From Notamacropus eugenii (Eukaryota > Chordata > Mammalia > Diprotodontia > Macropodidae): a stretch of DNA of 64,000 nt. How positions within the stretch are numbered: position 1 is the first letter of the stretch; the number at the start of each line of letters is the position of its first letter. The notes under the pieces were generated by a model that saw only the letters and a program-made list of their open reading frames with translations, did not search any database and had not been told where the DNA came from. The position numbers and the translations under genes were made by a program. Positions 33,711 to 44,255 of the stretch are shown one piece after another. The DNA lies in the NCBI RefSeq assembly GCF_028372415.1, contig NC_092875.1, positions 339,815,123 through 339,879,122 of the forward strand, written 5' to 3'.

Positions 33711-33712
33711 AT

Positions 33713-33787
<75 letters not shown>
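33711..33787. repeat. (ACT)n microsatellite
   Basis: About 25 ACT/TAC units; it produces an artificial poly-Thr open frame. Confidence 0.97.
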
Positions 33788-33959
33788 GACTATGAACTAC
33801 TTACTATTACCTAACATTTATATTGTACTTTTTAAGATTCAAAGTAATCTATCTTTTACTCCACATATTTAAATATCAATTGACGCTTCAAGCCAGACAT
33901 TGAAATGAGGTAGGGTCTAACTGATGAAATCTGAGTGCTACTAAACCCTTTTTAAAATG

Positions 33960-34795
33960 GTCTTTTAAAAGTTGTTGTTCTTGACCTCTCTGTAGCATTT
34001 GGCACTATTACCCCCACCCCACCTCCTTCTTGGGCCTATGCTCAATCTTTTTTCCTTCCTCAGATTCTCTTACCTTTCTGACCTCTTCCATCTCCTGTGC
34101 TGGATATTTCCCTTACACATTAAAGTGGGTGTCCCCCTAAAGCTCTGTCTTGGACTCTCTTTTCTCTCTCTATTTTTTCTCTTGATAATCACAGCACCTT
34201 GAGTGGGTTTAGTTATCATCTTCCTGCAGATGACTGGTGACATGACTGACTGCATTATATTACATAGTCTTGAGGTTCAAACCAGTATAGTCACCGAATA
34301 TATCAATCTGTCCACCCTACTGACATCTCAAACTCAACCTGTCTAAAATGGTACTTCTTTCATCTTCCTCAAACCAAACCTCATCCAACCTTCCCTATTT
34401 CTATTGATGAGACATCCTCCCAATCAGCTAAGTACACAACTTTAGAGTCACTTTTAACTTCTCCCTAATTTTGTTATGACTTTTTCTGCCTTCCTCCTTG
34501 CATTCATATAGGTTATCCCCCATGCTTGGAACATACTTCCTCTTAATAGCCATCCATTGAAAGCCTCTCCTTTCAAGGCTGTGTTCAGATACCACTGGCT
34601 ACAGAAAGTGTTCCCTGCTTTCTTAAACTTCTTATGAGAAATCCTTGTCCTTGTCATATTTTACTTTGGTGTCACATACTCATGAATATGTCTTAATCTC
34701 CTATTAGATTATAAACTCCTTTGAAGACAGGGTCTATGTCTTCTTTTTTTCTGCCTCCAGGACCTAGTCACTTGATACATCTTGTTGAATTGAAC
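33960..34795 (+). mobile_element. L2-type LINE 3' part
   Basis: CTTGACCTCTCTGTAGCATT, then GACTCTCTTTTCTCTCTC, CTGACATCTCAAACTCAACC, CCATGCTTGGAACATACTTC and AGACAGGGTCTATGTCTTC follow L2 order to its 3' end. Confidence 0.7.
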
Positions 34796-35463
34796 TCAAC
34801 CCTTATTTTGCTTACTTTGAAGAATGATAAAGTACAGAAACAAAGGATAAGGTCAAAATCACCCCACCCCAGGTAGACCTGATACATTTATCATGTGAGA
34901 ACACATCTTAATTGCCTAGCTAGTGGGAAGCAGAAATTGGTAATCCATTGTTTGGCAGCATACCCCTAAGAAAGAGCTACCTGGGAGAGGGAGAGAGGTG
35001 GGAGGGAAGGGGAAGCAGGAGATAACCTTGGTCTTGCTTCCAACTAGATACCATAGGATATGACCAAATTCCTCAACTAATCCACACAAAATTTCTATTT
35101 CACCTAGGGAGGTATTCAGACCTTGTTCACATTGAGTGAACAATAGGATATGTTGTCAACTGATAAATATATCTGTTAGACTTGGTGGGGGTTTAGGGAG
35201 AAGTGATTTTGGTTCTATCTTCACACTACCACAGATATCTCTTTGAAGGTATAGTCAGATTTTCTCTGGGTCTCTAGATCAATGGGCACCTAAAATTTCC
35301 CTCAGTGGATCCCTGCTGCTGTAAGGTCAATCCAAATGGAGTTTCTAACTCACCTTCACTTGGACAAACAGATCAACTTAAAGAAGGAAAAAAAACTCAG
35401 AAAAACTTAATAGAGTCTTAGGACCCTCAAAAAAGGGATTAAGCACTCAGGATTGATTATTAC
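34796..35463. other. Single-copy intronic sequence
   Basis: No repeat or exon recognised. Confidence 0.45.
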
Positions 35464-35691
35464 AATTTTTTAGGCCAAGCTTATCCTAGAAATCTGTATT
35501 CCATAAAAGATCTCAGACAAGCTGTTTGGACTCATGTCATCATAAGACAAGCATTCCACATCTTAAAAGTTAAAAAGAAAAATATGAATGTTTATGAGCT
35601 TTAAGAGTGCGTTGCTAGACAAACTTCCAGAAACTAGTAATTCAGGGAGGCAAGAATCCAAATTTTTCTTTTCAACCTAAATATAAATTCT
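35464..35691. repeat. Direct repeat, left copy (228 bp)
   Basis: Shares with 36087-36322, in the same order and orientation, ATTTTTTAGGCCAAG, CTGTATTCCATAAA, CATGTCA(T/C)CATAAGA, TTTATGAGCT and CAACCTAAATATAAATTCT. Roughly four-fifths identity by eye. Confidence 0.85.
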
Positions 35692-36086
35692 TGAAGAATT
35701 CAGTAATATAATAAATAGTAATGCGTGAACATTTCAGCAATCAAAAGTTATAAAAAAGAAACTGACCTGACTTTTAATTTAATACAAAAAAACCACACGA
35801 ACATATAACTGTAGTCTATAATAAGAGGGAAAATAGCTCAAAAATGAGGGTATCCAGTAACAAAAGCCCCAGAAGATAATCTCTCTAGTGGGTTCCCACA
35901 AATGCAAAGAGCCCAATGCTTCTCCCACATGATCCCCCGTCCCCTGTCTGTAGCACATATAGGCTCTGGCATTCTATTGTAAGGGAGCACCTGTCTGTCA
36001 TTGGTAAGTTCAAGTCACAAAGTACAAAAAAAAAATAGCCTTTCAGGGTACCAAATGTTGGGTACCCTGCAAATGTGAGTTTGAGA

Positions 36087-36322
36087 AATTTTTTAGGCCA
36101 AGGCAAAGCTTATCCTATAAACCTGTATTCCATAAAGATTTCAGATAAGCTGTTAGGATTCATGTCACCATAAGATAAGCATTCCATATCCTCTTAAAAA
36201 AGAAAAAAGAAAAACATGAACATTTATGAGCTATAAGAATATGCTCTCAACAAACTTCTAGGCACTAGTATTTTAGGAATGCAAGAACCCAGGTTTCCCA
36301 TATCAACCTAAATATAAATTCT
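36087..36322. repeat. Direct repeat, right copy (236 bp)
   Basis: Partner of 35464-35691, start-to-start distance 623 bp. The spacer 35692-36086 is not repeated elsewhere in the window. It could be a partial tandem duplication, or the terminal repeats of a small, old LTR-type element; no family recognised. Confidence 0.85.
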
Positions 36323-36544
36323 CAGCCACCGTCACTGATCTTTGAAAAATTGGGGAGTAGGAGATTGGCTGCAGGATTGGATGAGGACGAATATGGTCCA
36401 GATGTTCAAAGAGCACAAGAATGGAGCCTGAAAACTATAGGCCAGTGAGCATGACTTCTGTGAGGTAAAATTCTTGACTCTATTTTTAAAGAATAATTAA
36501 TGAACATCTAGAAAAGCAAGGGGTAATTATGAAGACACAGCGTA

Positions 36545-37095
36545 GCATCAATTCAGTTCAACAAACATACATGAAATGCTTTCCATGCTCTGACCACCAG
36601 GCTAGGCCCAAAGGATACAAAAATGAAACAATTCTTACCCGCAAGAAGCTTACATTCTACTGAGGAAAACAACATGTAAAGAAAGCACTAAGTAAATACA
36701 AAATATATACAAAAGAATTTCATGGGGGGGGGGGGAGCGGTATTAGCAACTGAGGAAATCAGGACAGGCTTCCTGAAGGAGGTTACCTAAACTGAGCTTT
36801 GAAGGAAGCTAGGGTGATTCTATGAGGCAGAGGTGAGGAGGAAGAGTACCCTAGATATTAAGGGACAGTCTATGCAAAGGTATAAAGTCAAGAGACAGAA
36901 TAGCAGGGAGGAGGACTAGCCATCCTAGGATATCAAGGGCTGTAAAGAGATTCTCACTGAGCCTAGAGTAGGTTGTGAAGGGCTTCAAAAGTCCAAGATA
37001 AGTTTCTATTTTATCCTACAGGCTGTAGGGAGCCACTAAGCTGCTTGCACAGCAGAGTGACATGGTCAAACCCATGCTTTAGGCAAGGGTATACT
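36545..37095 (+). mobile_element. MIR3-like long-tail repeat (fullest copy)
   Basis: CAACAAACATACATGAAATG head, AGAAGCTTACATTCTACTGA, an 11-G run from 36725, GAGCTTTGAAGGAAGCTAGG, GGTTGTGAAGGGCTTCAAAA and GAGTGACATGGTCAAACCCA. Longest of the five copies. Confidence 0.65.
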
Positions 37096-38413
37096 GGTAG
37101 GTGTTTAACAACTGGTTCTCTCTCCCCAAAAATATACACACAGCACACTTTTAAGTTTAATCTGCGCTATTAACTTTTTTTCTATCACTTCCTTAAGTCT
37201 AGAAAACCAACAAAATAATAAATTAACTCTGATTTGTAGCATTTGCCAATTTCTGAGTTGTAAGTGCTCAGACTGAAAATTTAACAACTGGCTTTTGTGA
37301 TCTGGTATGATCCTGTATGATCCAGTATGTGATCCAGTATAATATGTTGGCTCCAGCATACCACTGGCTTTAGAAATAGTCACTTGGTCATTGTGTAGAC
37401 AGAAAGGGACGAATGTGGAATATACAGAGGAGATAGAACTGACAAGACTTAGCAACTAATTGGATACGAGGGGAAAGGGAGAGGGAAGAGTTGTGGATAG
37501 ATGGTGATAACCTCAAGAGAAACAGAGAGGGTTTGTGGGGAAAAGTGATGAGTTCTGTCTTGGACATGTTCAGTTCATCGAGAATAGGTTGTACCCCATT
37601 TCCTTTTTTTGACGGGTAGATGAGGGAAATGCTATTAAATGTAGTTTATGTAGATTTTATCCCAGCATTTGACAGTCTCTCATGTTCTTGTAAACAAGAC
37701 AGTAGTACCATTAGATACTCAGAATAGATAGACTATCTGCAGCAGAAATGTAGTCATCCATGGTTCAATATCACCTTCCTGGAAAGAGGTCTCTAGTGAA
37801 GTGTCCAAGGGATCTGTGTTAATAAACATTTTTATCAGCTACTTAAATTAATGTACAGCTAGCATGCTTATCAAATTTGCAGGTGACAAAAAAGCTGGGA
37901 AGGAAAGCTAGGTACCCTAGGTATCAGAATCCAAATCTAAAAAGATTTGACAGGCTAGAACATTGGGCTGCCTCTATATTAAGATGACATTTAATAGGGA
38001 TAAATGTAAAATCATACACTTGGATCCAAAACATCAATGTCACAAGTGTTAGGTGAGAGAGGCATGGCAGTTCATCTGAGAAAATATCTGGGCATTGAAG
38101 CAGACCTCAAGCCCAATATGAATCAACAGTGCAATGTAAGAGCCAAAAAGTCAATGTGATTTGAGACTGCTTGAAAAGAGCCACTAGATTCAGGCCTAGG
38201 GAGGCAATGTTCCCTGTGCTCTGATCTTGTCATACCATGTAAGGTATTTTGTGACCATTTTTGGGCATCCCATTTTAGGAAGCTGAGTAGGTCTAGGTGA
38301 GTCCAACGAGGACTCCTGAAAGGCCCTGAGATCATGCCATGTGAGGATCAGATGAAGGAACTAAGAATGTTTAGTCTGAAGATCAGAAGATCTAGGAAGG
38401 ACATGATAGCTGC

Positions 38414-38530
38414 CTTTTTTTGCAGGGGGTTAAGTGACTTCCCTAAGGTCACACAACTAGTAGGTTTCTGAGGCTGGATTTGAACTCAGGTCCCTGTGCT
38501 TTATCACACTGTACCACCTAGCTGCCTCTC
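38414..38530 (-). mobile_element. tRNA-derived SINE inside CR1
   Basis: A T-run at the left is the SINE tail in reverse; GGTCACACAACTAGTAGG and ACCACCTAGCTGCC close it. The flanks GATAGCTGCC and GATAGATGTT look like an imperfect target duplication. Confidence 0.7.
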
Positions 38531-38879
38531 TGATAGATGTTTTCAAGGGTCATCATGTGGTAGAAGGAATTGTCTTATACTGTTTGGCCTCAGAAAACAG
38601 GAAAGCATGGTCCCATTGCTCTAGGAACAACAGAGAAATTTTAAAAGAAGTTAATTTAGGCTTGAGGTAAGGAAAAATGTCCTAACAAACAAGCTTTCCC
38701 GAAGTAGCACAGGCTGCTTTGAGAAGCCATAGGTTCCCCACTCCCTGGAGGTTTTTGAGCAAAGGCTGGATGACCATTTGTCAGGCGCCTGGTAGAAGAA
38801 CTTCTAGTCCAGCCACAGGTTGGACTGGATGGCCCCTAAAATCTCTTACAACTTTGAGATTGTGTAATTTGATGAGTTC

Positions 38880-40020
38880 ATTTGAAACAAGGCAATTTGG
38901 GACACTGGTAGCTGTTCCTCTGATGTCTTCTTGACCCAGGCTGAGGGAGCCTGCATATATGGAAATGGAGATATCAAAAATAAGAGGCCAGCATCATCAA
39001 TTCACCTCTGCCCATGTTTGCACTGAATTAACATTTGGCATCTTTCATGAAAGGTCATGAAGCTTGACCCCTATCATTGTGAAGTGGACTTTAAACTGAA
39101 TTTCCAGGTGTGGGGATGTATTATACTGAACTATCCCCCTAGTGACCAATGGCTAAGGTTTATGAGTCACCCAATGGGGTTAAGGGATTAGATTACGCCC
39201 AGGATTAAGTGGGTCAATCAGTAACTGAGATAAGAGATGCTCTGAGCCCAAGGAATGAAATTTTACTGTGCAAGAAATTGACTGATAGGGATAGAGTTCA
39301 AATCCCAAACTTTGGCCTTATTAGCATCATTCATCCCAAGGCTGGTGTGTGTGGCTGGTTATCCCTAGCAGTGTGAATTGAAAGAGGCACTGTTTTGAAA
39401 GGAGGGAATATGAAGGTTACCCACCTTGGGTTCTTGATTATGAATGAGGAGAGGTCCTGGCTGCCATGATTCTCTTCCCCCAGCTCCAAAACTCTTCTGT
39501 CTCTTTATCCCCAAGGCTGTGTCCATTCCTAATATTCCTCAGTAGACCAGACCAGCCAGAGATAGTTTGCCTGCCCCCCTAGCCATCCTTGGCCTTAATC
39601 CCCACCACTCTGAAACCTCTGAGAAAGACAAGTCCCCAGCCTTAGAGAGTCCTCCCACATGAAAGAGACTTTCAGCACACAACAGTCTACAAACAATGCA
39701 TGCAGAGTGCCAAGTGATCACACTAGGGATACCAAGAAGAGCAGTCATCAGAATGGTAGAAGCATTAACCAGGGGGGCTTCCTGGAGGAGGACTCCTTGA
39801 AGCCAGGTTTTTTCTGTGAACAACCTTCTGCAAAGAACTTTGCAATGCATATCCCTGAAGAGTTCAGGGGCAGGAGGCAAAGGCCCAACCCTGCCCCAAA
39901 TTTAGAAGCGCTTCCAAGAAGCACTCATATATAAGCATTTAATATACCTTATCAGTGTATTGGGCAGGTTTGGTGGGGGTGGGGTGAGGGTAGGGGTTAA
40001 GGGTGGAGTAGAAGAGAGAG
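38880..40020. other. Single-copy intronic sequence
   Basis: No repeat or exon recognised. The overlapping open frames at 39539-39934 show no domain. Confidence 0.5.
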
Positions 40021-40079
40021 TTGGCAAAAAAAAAAAAAAAAACCTGGCAAAAGACAAGTGGCAATGTGGAGAGGAGCGT

Positions 40080-40215
40080 GTGGATGAATTTTAATGCAAT
40101 CAGAAAGCTGTAATAATGATAATAAAGGAATATATTCAGACGTCAGGAGAGGGAGAAGGGGACCAGGCTGCAGCTCCAGAATTTAAATCAGGCAGAGGCG
40201 GAGAATTCTCTCTTC
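40080..40215. promoter_or_regulatory. Candidate conserved noncoding island
   Basis: GAATTTTAATGCAATCAG, GTAATAATGATAATAAAGG and CAGAATTTAAATCAGGC; complex, not repeat-derived. An A-run (40027-40042) lies just before it. Confidence 0.25.
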
Positions 40216-40438
40216 CCTTTTTTCCTTTCCTTTTTTTTCTCCCAATGAAAGAAATGGAATTTTTAAGCAGGAGGGCTAGAGATTAGCAATTGGCAGGTTT
40301 TCACCTCTTTGTCTTCCAACAAATCCCATTTAATCAGGGACTTTAATAGAAGGAGGCTTTGGCCCCAAAGGCTGGCTGGGGCATTGGGTAAGAGAAGAGT
40401 CACTGATCCCTTGGGCTGGGGAAAGTGCATATCCATGC

Positions 40439-40441
<3 letters not shown>

Positions 40442-40490
<49 letters not shown>
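40442..40490. repeat. (CA)n microsatellite
   Basis: Pure run of about 24 units. Confidence 0.97.
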
Positions 40491-40493
<3 letters not shown>

Positions 40494-40598
40494 CAATAAC
40501 CTCCACTGAAGTCTTTAAAAGCCCAGGTTTAATTTGATCTGAAATGTCATCACCACTTCTGAGAGGGAAAATATGTTGACTTTTTCCTCCACCTTTGC

Positions 40599-40666
<68 letters not shown>
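40599..40666. repeat. (CT)n microsatellite
   Basis: Pure run followed by more C/T-rich text to 40825. Confidence 0.97.
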
Positions 40667-40670
<4 letters not shown>

Positions 40671-41449
40671 GTGTGCTTCTCAGTCTCTGTCTCTCTGTCT
40701 CTTTCCATTCTCCCCCCCAATTTCTTATCTTCCTTTTTCATCTCCCTGTTTCTGACTCTAACTCTATTTCTTCTCTTTCTATCTCTCCCTTCTTTCTATC
40801 CCCTCTCTTCCTCCACCCTGGTCTCATCACCTGCATCAGTTCATTCCTCTGGCCATCCTTAGCTTTGCTGTTCTGATATGGGTAATATCTCAAAAACCAA
40901 GCCAATCTGAGGATTGGGAAGGGAGCTTAGAAGACCGCCCAGAATGCTAATGATCCCTTTGGCAAAAGGCTTCCCCCAACTAAAGTGTGTGTGCTCCATT
41001 CCCTTCTATCAATCTAGCTCCAAATTCTCATTTGCCATAAAGAAAACTTTCCTGACCCCAAACCTGAGGAAACTGGAAGGGAATTCAGATTTTCTAAGGG
41101 AGCCTGGAAGAGTAGGTCCTGGACAAGGAAGGGACTGGCTTTGAGAATAGGACACAAGTCTCTAAGGCTCCAGGGATTGATATCTCCTGAAAGTCCACAG
41201 CTGGTCTCTGGATCTCTCTCCTAGCCACACTACAGTTCTAGACTGAACCTGGGTTTGATCCTTGATTCCCTCCTCAGATCTGGGATGTAAGGGTTTCCAC
41301 TGCAAAAAGGCAGCAGGCTTGAGAGCATGCACCTGCTCACGATTCACCCAAGGAGGAGAGAAAAGGAGGAGAGCTCCTATCCCTTAAGCCTCTAAGGAGA
41401 ATATATCTCTGAGGCCTTAGTGTGGGGCAAATAAGCACCACAGCCTGCT

Positions 41450-41610
41450 GGGGGAGGCAGCCTGGTACAGTGGAAAGAGTATTGGCTCAGCAGACAGAGG
41501 TCCTCTGATATTGATTACTTGTGTGACCTAGGGTAAGTCACTTAACAACCTTTTACTCCAGTTTTCTCATACGTAAAATGAGGGTTGAACTAGAGGCTAT
41601 ACATAAGGTA
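41450..41610 (+). mobile_element. tRNA-derived SINE
   Basis: GGCAGCCTGGTACAGTGGAA head, TTGTGTGACCTAGGGTAAG and CATACGTAAAATGAGGG. Confidence 0.75.
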
Positions 41611-41837
41611 AAAAATAAAAGTCCCAAATGGCCAAAGGAAAATACTAAGGGGGTGGGGGTCAATCAGAGACGGCTTCCTGGCAAAAAGGCAATTCTGAAC
41701 AGGGTTTGTCAGGAGAGCAGGTAAAGGAACAAACACCTTGTCTGCATTTTTCTATCATGTCATTTTGAACTGGCCTCAAGTCAGTGGATCTAATATGATG
41801 GATGGATGGGAGAGGAGAAGCAACATCAGGTGCTTAG

Positions 41838-42380
41838 ACATATGTGTGTGCAAGGAGTGAGTGCTACCTGCAGGGAACAGTTCCCAGTGTAAGAAAGGTG
41901 TGTGCCTCTGAGTTCTTTGTATACCCATATGTTGATCTGTGCCCCTGTTTGACTGTTGGTGTATATATGTTGGGGTGTATGCCCTGAGTATATGCTCTTT
42001 ATGTCTTTTGGAGCACATTTGTAGACCTATGTATATGGGGGCACATTTTTTGCATGTTTTTGCATATGTTGTACGGGTATTTGCAGGTAAGTGTGCATGA
42101 GTGCATTTGTATATGCTTGTGAGTATGTGTTTATACAGGTAGAATAAAGCCTTCTCTGCTCTGAAGGCTATGTTTGATCACTGTATCAGGAATCAAACTA
42201 CACTGGACCTGGGTTTCCTGGGGAAAATGTAATTCTATTCCATGTGGGAGGGTGGTGAACATGCCTGCACACTAATCTGGACATGTCTGTGCATGTACAC
42301 ATGCATGCTTGAGTGCATACATGTATGTATGTATGTGTGTGTGTGAGAGAGAGAGAAAGGTATGTAAAAATGTGTGTTTG
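41838..42380 (+). promoter_or_regulatory. UGU-rich intron zone upstream of the RRM2 exon
   Basis: Dense in TGT, TATGT and GTGTG words (for example GTGTGTGCCTCTGAG and GTATGTATGTATGTGTGTGT), ending about 355 bp before the acceptor at 42733. CELF proteins bind GU/UGU-rich RNA, so this is a plausible site of auto-regulation. Degenerate rather than a pure microsatellite. Function is inference. Confidence 0.3.
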
Positions 42381-42733
42381 AAGGTCTATCTTTTATTATC
42401 ATGTTTGAAATGAGGGAATGCTAATCCTTTTGAAAAGCAGTGTGGCAGAAGTGAAGGCAATGGTGTGGTAGGGTGCATTGAGCCAGGAGTGGTGGGTGAG
42501 GAAAGGAGAATCTGGAACCTTTAACCTTGTAGCACTTTTCCCGTGGTGTGATCTAAGTTCATCCATCTGCTTTTTCATGAAGTTTCATAGCCTTCTCCAC
42601 AGGTGGAGGTGTGAGGTGGTCTGAGACTGAGAATCTCAAGCATCACACCTTCTGCCTCCTAAGTCAGTTCCCCTCAGTCCTCTTAGGGCTCCCCAGTTGG
42701 AACCCCGGTAAGCATCTCCTAATTTTGTTCCAG

Positions 42734-42862
42734 AAGACAGAAAACTCTTTGTTGGCATGCTCAACAAGCAACAATCTGAGGATGACGTCCGCCGGCTCTT
42801 TGAGGCCTTCGGAAACATTGAGGAATGCACAATCCTCCGGGGGCCAGATGGCAACAGCAAAG
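42734..42862 (+). CDS. CELF4: CELF4 internal exon encoding the first half of RRM2
   Basis: CELF4 is a neuronal RNA-binding protein that controls splicing, stability and translation of GU-rich targets. This 129-bp exon begins after a TTTTGTTCCAG acceptor with the last two bases of a Glu codon, then reads [17 protein letters not shown] and on to [10 protein letters not shown], and ends AAAG before a GTAGGA donor. LFVGML is the RNP2 strand of RRM2, and [12 protein letters not shown] is the first helix of the fold. The sequence fits CELF3-6 here; the linker exons downstream single out CELF4. Both borders are phase 1, so skipping it alone would keep frame but destroy RRM2. The next exon is only 511 bp away. 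The open frame continues from 42757 into the intron to 43023, but the family match stops at the donor. I did not find the preceding RRM1-side exons in the window. Confidence 0.96.
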
Positions 42863-43373
42863 GTAGGAGACGGGCCAATCTGATGAGGGAGATGTGGCCC
42901 CCACCTTTAGGGGTTTCTGCTGTGCAGAGAGAGAGATGGAACACATCTGGAAAACCACAGGCAGAATCCACTGCTGCCAGACTGAGCTGGGGGGACTGTG
43001 TGGTGAAGGGTTTTCCCTGTTGAAGCTATGGGTGGAAATAGGTGAGGGAGGCTTCCTGAAGGATGAGAGAGAACAGATTTTAGAAGAGGGAAATGCCTTT
43101 GTCCAAGCTACCAAGTGGCAGAGCGGAGTTAATGGGTCTGGAGCTGACATCAGTTAGAGCCTCTGCACCCTCTGCCTCTGCCTCCATTCTGTCTCTATCT
43201 CTCCCTATCTGCTTCTTTCTCCCTCAGTGTCTCTTTTCCTGTCACTGTAGCTCTCTCTGTATGTATCTCCCGGTGCCCTCTTCTGCTCCATATCCTCAGG
43301 GTCAGGGTCAGGATTTGGGTTGAATGGGGTCCAGAATTCCATTTTCTCACCAGATCATTATCCCCCCACACAG
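42863..43373 (+). other. CELF4: CELF4 intron of 511 bp inside RRM2
   Basis: Short intron with a GTAGGA donor and a CACACAG acceptor that splits a Gly codon (phase 1). It has C/T-rich stretches near 43160-43270 and no recognised repeat. Confidence 0.9.
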
Positions 43374-43453
43374 GGTGTGCCTTTGTGAAATACTCCTCCC
43401 ATGCTGAGGCCCAAGCTGCCATTAATGCCCTGCACGGCAGCCAGACCATGCCG
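43374..43453 (+). CDS. CELF4: CELF4 internal exon encoding the RNP1 half of RRM2
   Basis: This 80-bp exon completes the Gly codon split by the previous intron and then reads [20 protein letters not shown] followed by [14 protein letters not shown] is the RNP1 strand, carrying the aromatic and basic residues that contact RNA, and [13 protein letters not shown] is the second RRM helix. The acceptor is CCCCCCACACAG and the donor is GTGAGT after CCG, giving phase 1 in and phase 0 out. As I remember, 80 bp is the usual length of this exon across CELF genes. Because 80 is not a multiple of three, skipping it would shift frame. The 10.3-kb intron that follows holds many SINEs but no further exon that I can see. 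Confidence 0.96.
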
Positions 43454-43864
43454 GTGAGTGAAGATCCTCAGGTTAGGGTGAAGGGGAGGGTACCCTGGAA
43501 GCTAAGAACACCTGGTCCCCAAACACATGGCTTTCCAGGGATCAAGAATCCTATCTGTCCCTTGAATGCCAAGAATTAAAGTTTATTCTGTGTTAATTCT
43601 CTGCTGGGCACTAGTCATGATTGGGGGTCTTTGAGTTTGGAAAGGCTGTATGTAAGGAATAAAGTAATGGGGATGGGGACACAGTATGGTGTACATTAAG
43701 TGGGTGGGACAGAAGCTAAGTACTCATGATTATTAAGATGGAGAACTTATCATGAATGAACAACTAATGGGGGATAAGTGCTGGGGATGGGGGCTTGGGA
43801 CTGGGATAAAAAAAGCCAGATGTAGGGGCTGTGTCCACAATGATGTACAGGTCTTGCTCATAGG

Positions 43865-44255
43865 ATCCTAGAATTTAGTGCTAGAAAGAACCACAGAGAA
43901 AATCTAGGCCAGGAGTAAAATTCTTTACCCCAGATCAAAGAGGAAGCAAGTGTCGGAGTCAAGATTTAAACAAAGATCTTTTTTTTCTTTTCTTTTTTTC
44001 ATGAACCAGGCTTTCTGCACAGTTTTTTATGTCCTATGTTGTCATAATCTCCTTTCTCTAAATGTCACTGAGTCCTAGAACTAGAAGGGACCTCAGAGAT
44101 CATTTATGTAGTCCAACCTTTTCAGTTTATAGATAAGGAAATGAGGCCCAGATGGGGGAATTAGCCTTCCTGAAGTGGCATGGGTAGCCAGCCTGTAGCA
44201 CGATGCCAGAAACACAATAAGCACTTAATAAATGCCTATTGACTGACTGAATAGT
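43865..44255 (+). mobile_element. MIR-type SINE copies
   Basis: 44085-44160 reads CTAGAACTAGAAGGGACCTC and GATAAGGAAATGAGGCCCAG; 44215-44250 is the AGCACTTAATAAATGCCTAT tail. An older fragment lies at 43865-43975. Confidence 0.6.

Larger units (their letters stand above)
36335..38875 (+). mobile_element. CR1/L3-like LINE, 3' half, with nested insertions
   Basis: Reverse transcriptase and 3' part in sense. Order seen: AACTATAGGCCAGTGAGCAT (36434), GATTTTATCCCAGCATTTGA (37653), AAATTTGCAGGTGACAAAAA (37874), GAATCAACAGTGCAATGTAA (38119), CATCCCATTTTAGGAAGC (38266), CTGGAGGTTTTTGAGCAAAG (38744) and TTGGACTGGATGGCCCCTAA (38820). Split by a MIR3-like long-tail repeat at 36545-37095 and a reversed SINE at 38414-38530. 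37100-37560 is unassigned. No usable ORF. Confidence 0.75.
1..42733 (+). other. CELF4: Probable long upstream CELF4 intron
   Basis: No coding exon is recognisable before 42734. The 49-bp and 83-bp exons that should encode the end of RRM1 (ending ESRGE) were looked for by eye and not found. The stretch is therefore read as intron on the + strand, consistent with the very large introns known for mammalian CELF4. A short exon without a striking peptide could have been missed. Its content is itemised in the entries below. Confidence 0.6.

Noticed and set aside
33684-33872. Poly-Thr open frame
   Set aside because: Product of the ACT microsatellite.
35464-36322. Firm call as an LTR retroelement
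   Set aside because: Only the repeated ends suggest it; no family, primer site or internal gene was recognised, so it is reported as a direct repeat.
40550-40876. Ser-Leu and Arg-Glu repeat open frames
   Set aside because: Both strands of a CT microsatellite; the same applies to 28580-28870 and 1093-1291.
42603-42707. Possible extra 105-bp exon (CTCCACAG acceptor, CCCCG|GTAAGC donor)
   Set aside because: It would leave an intron of only 26 bp before the true exon, and its peptide does not resemble CELF proteins.
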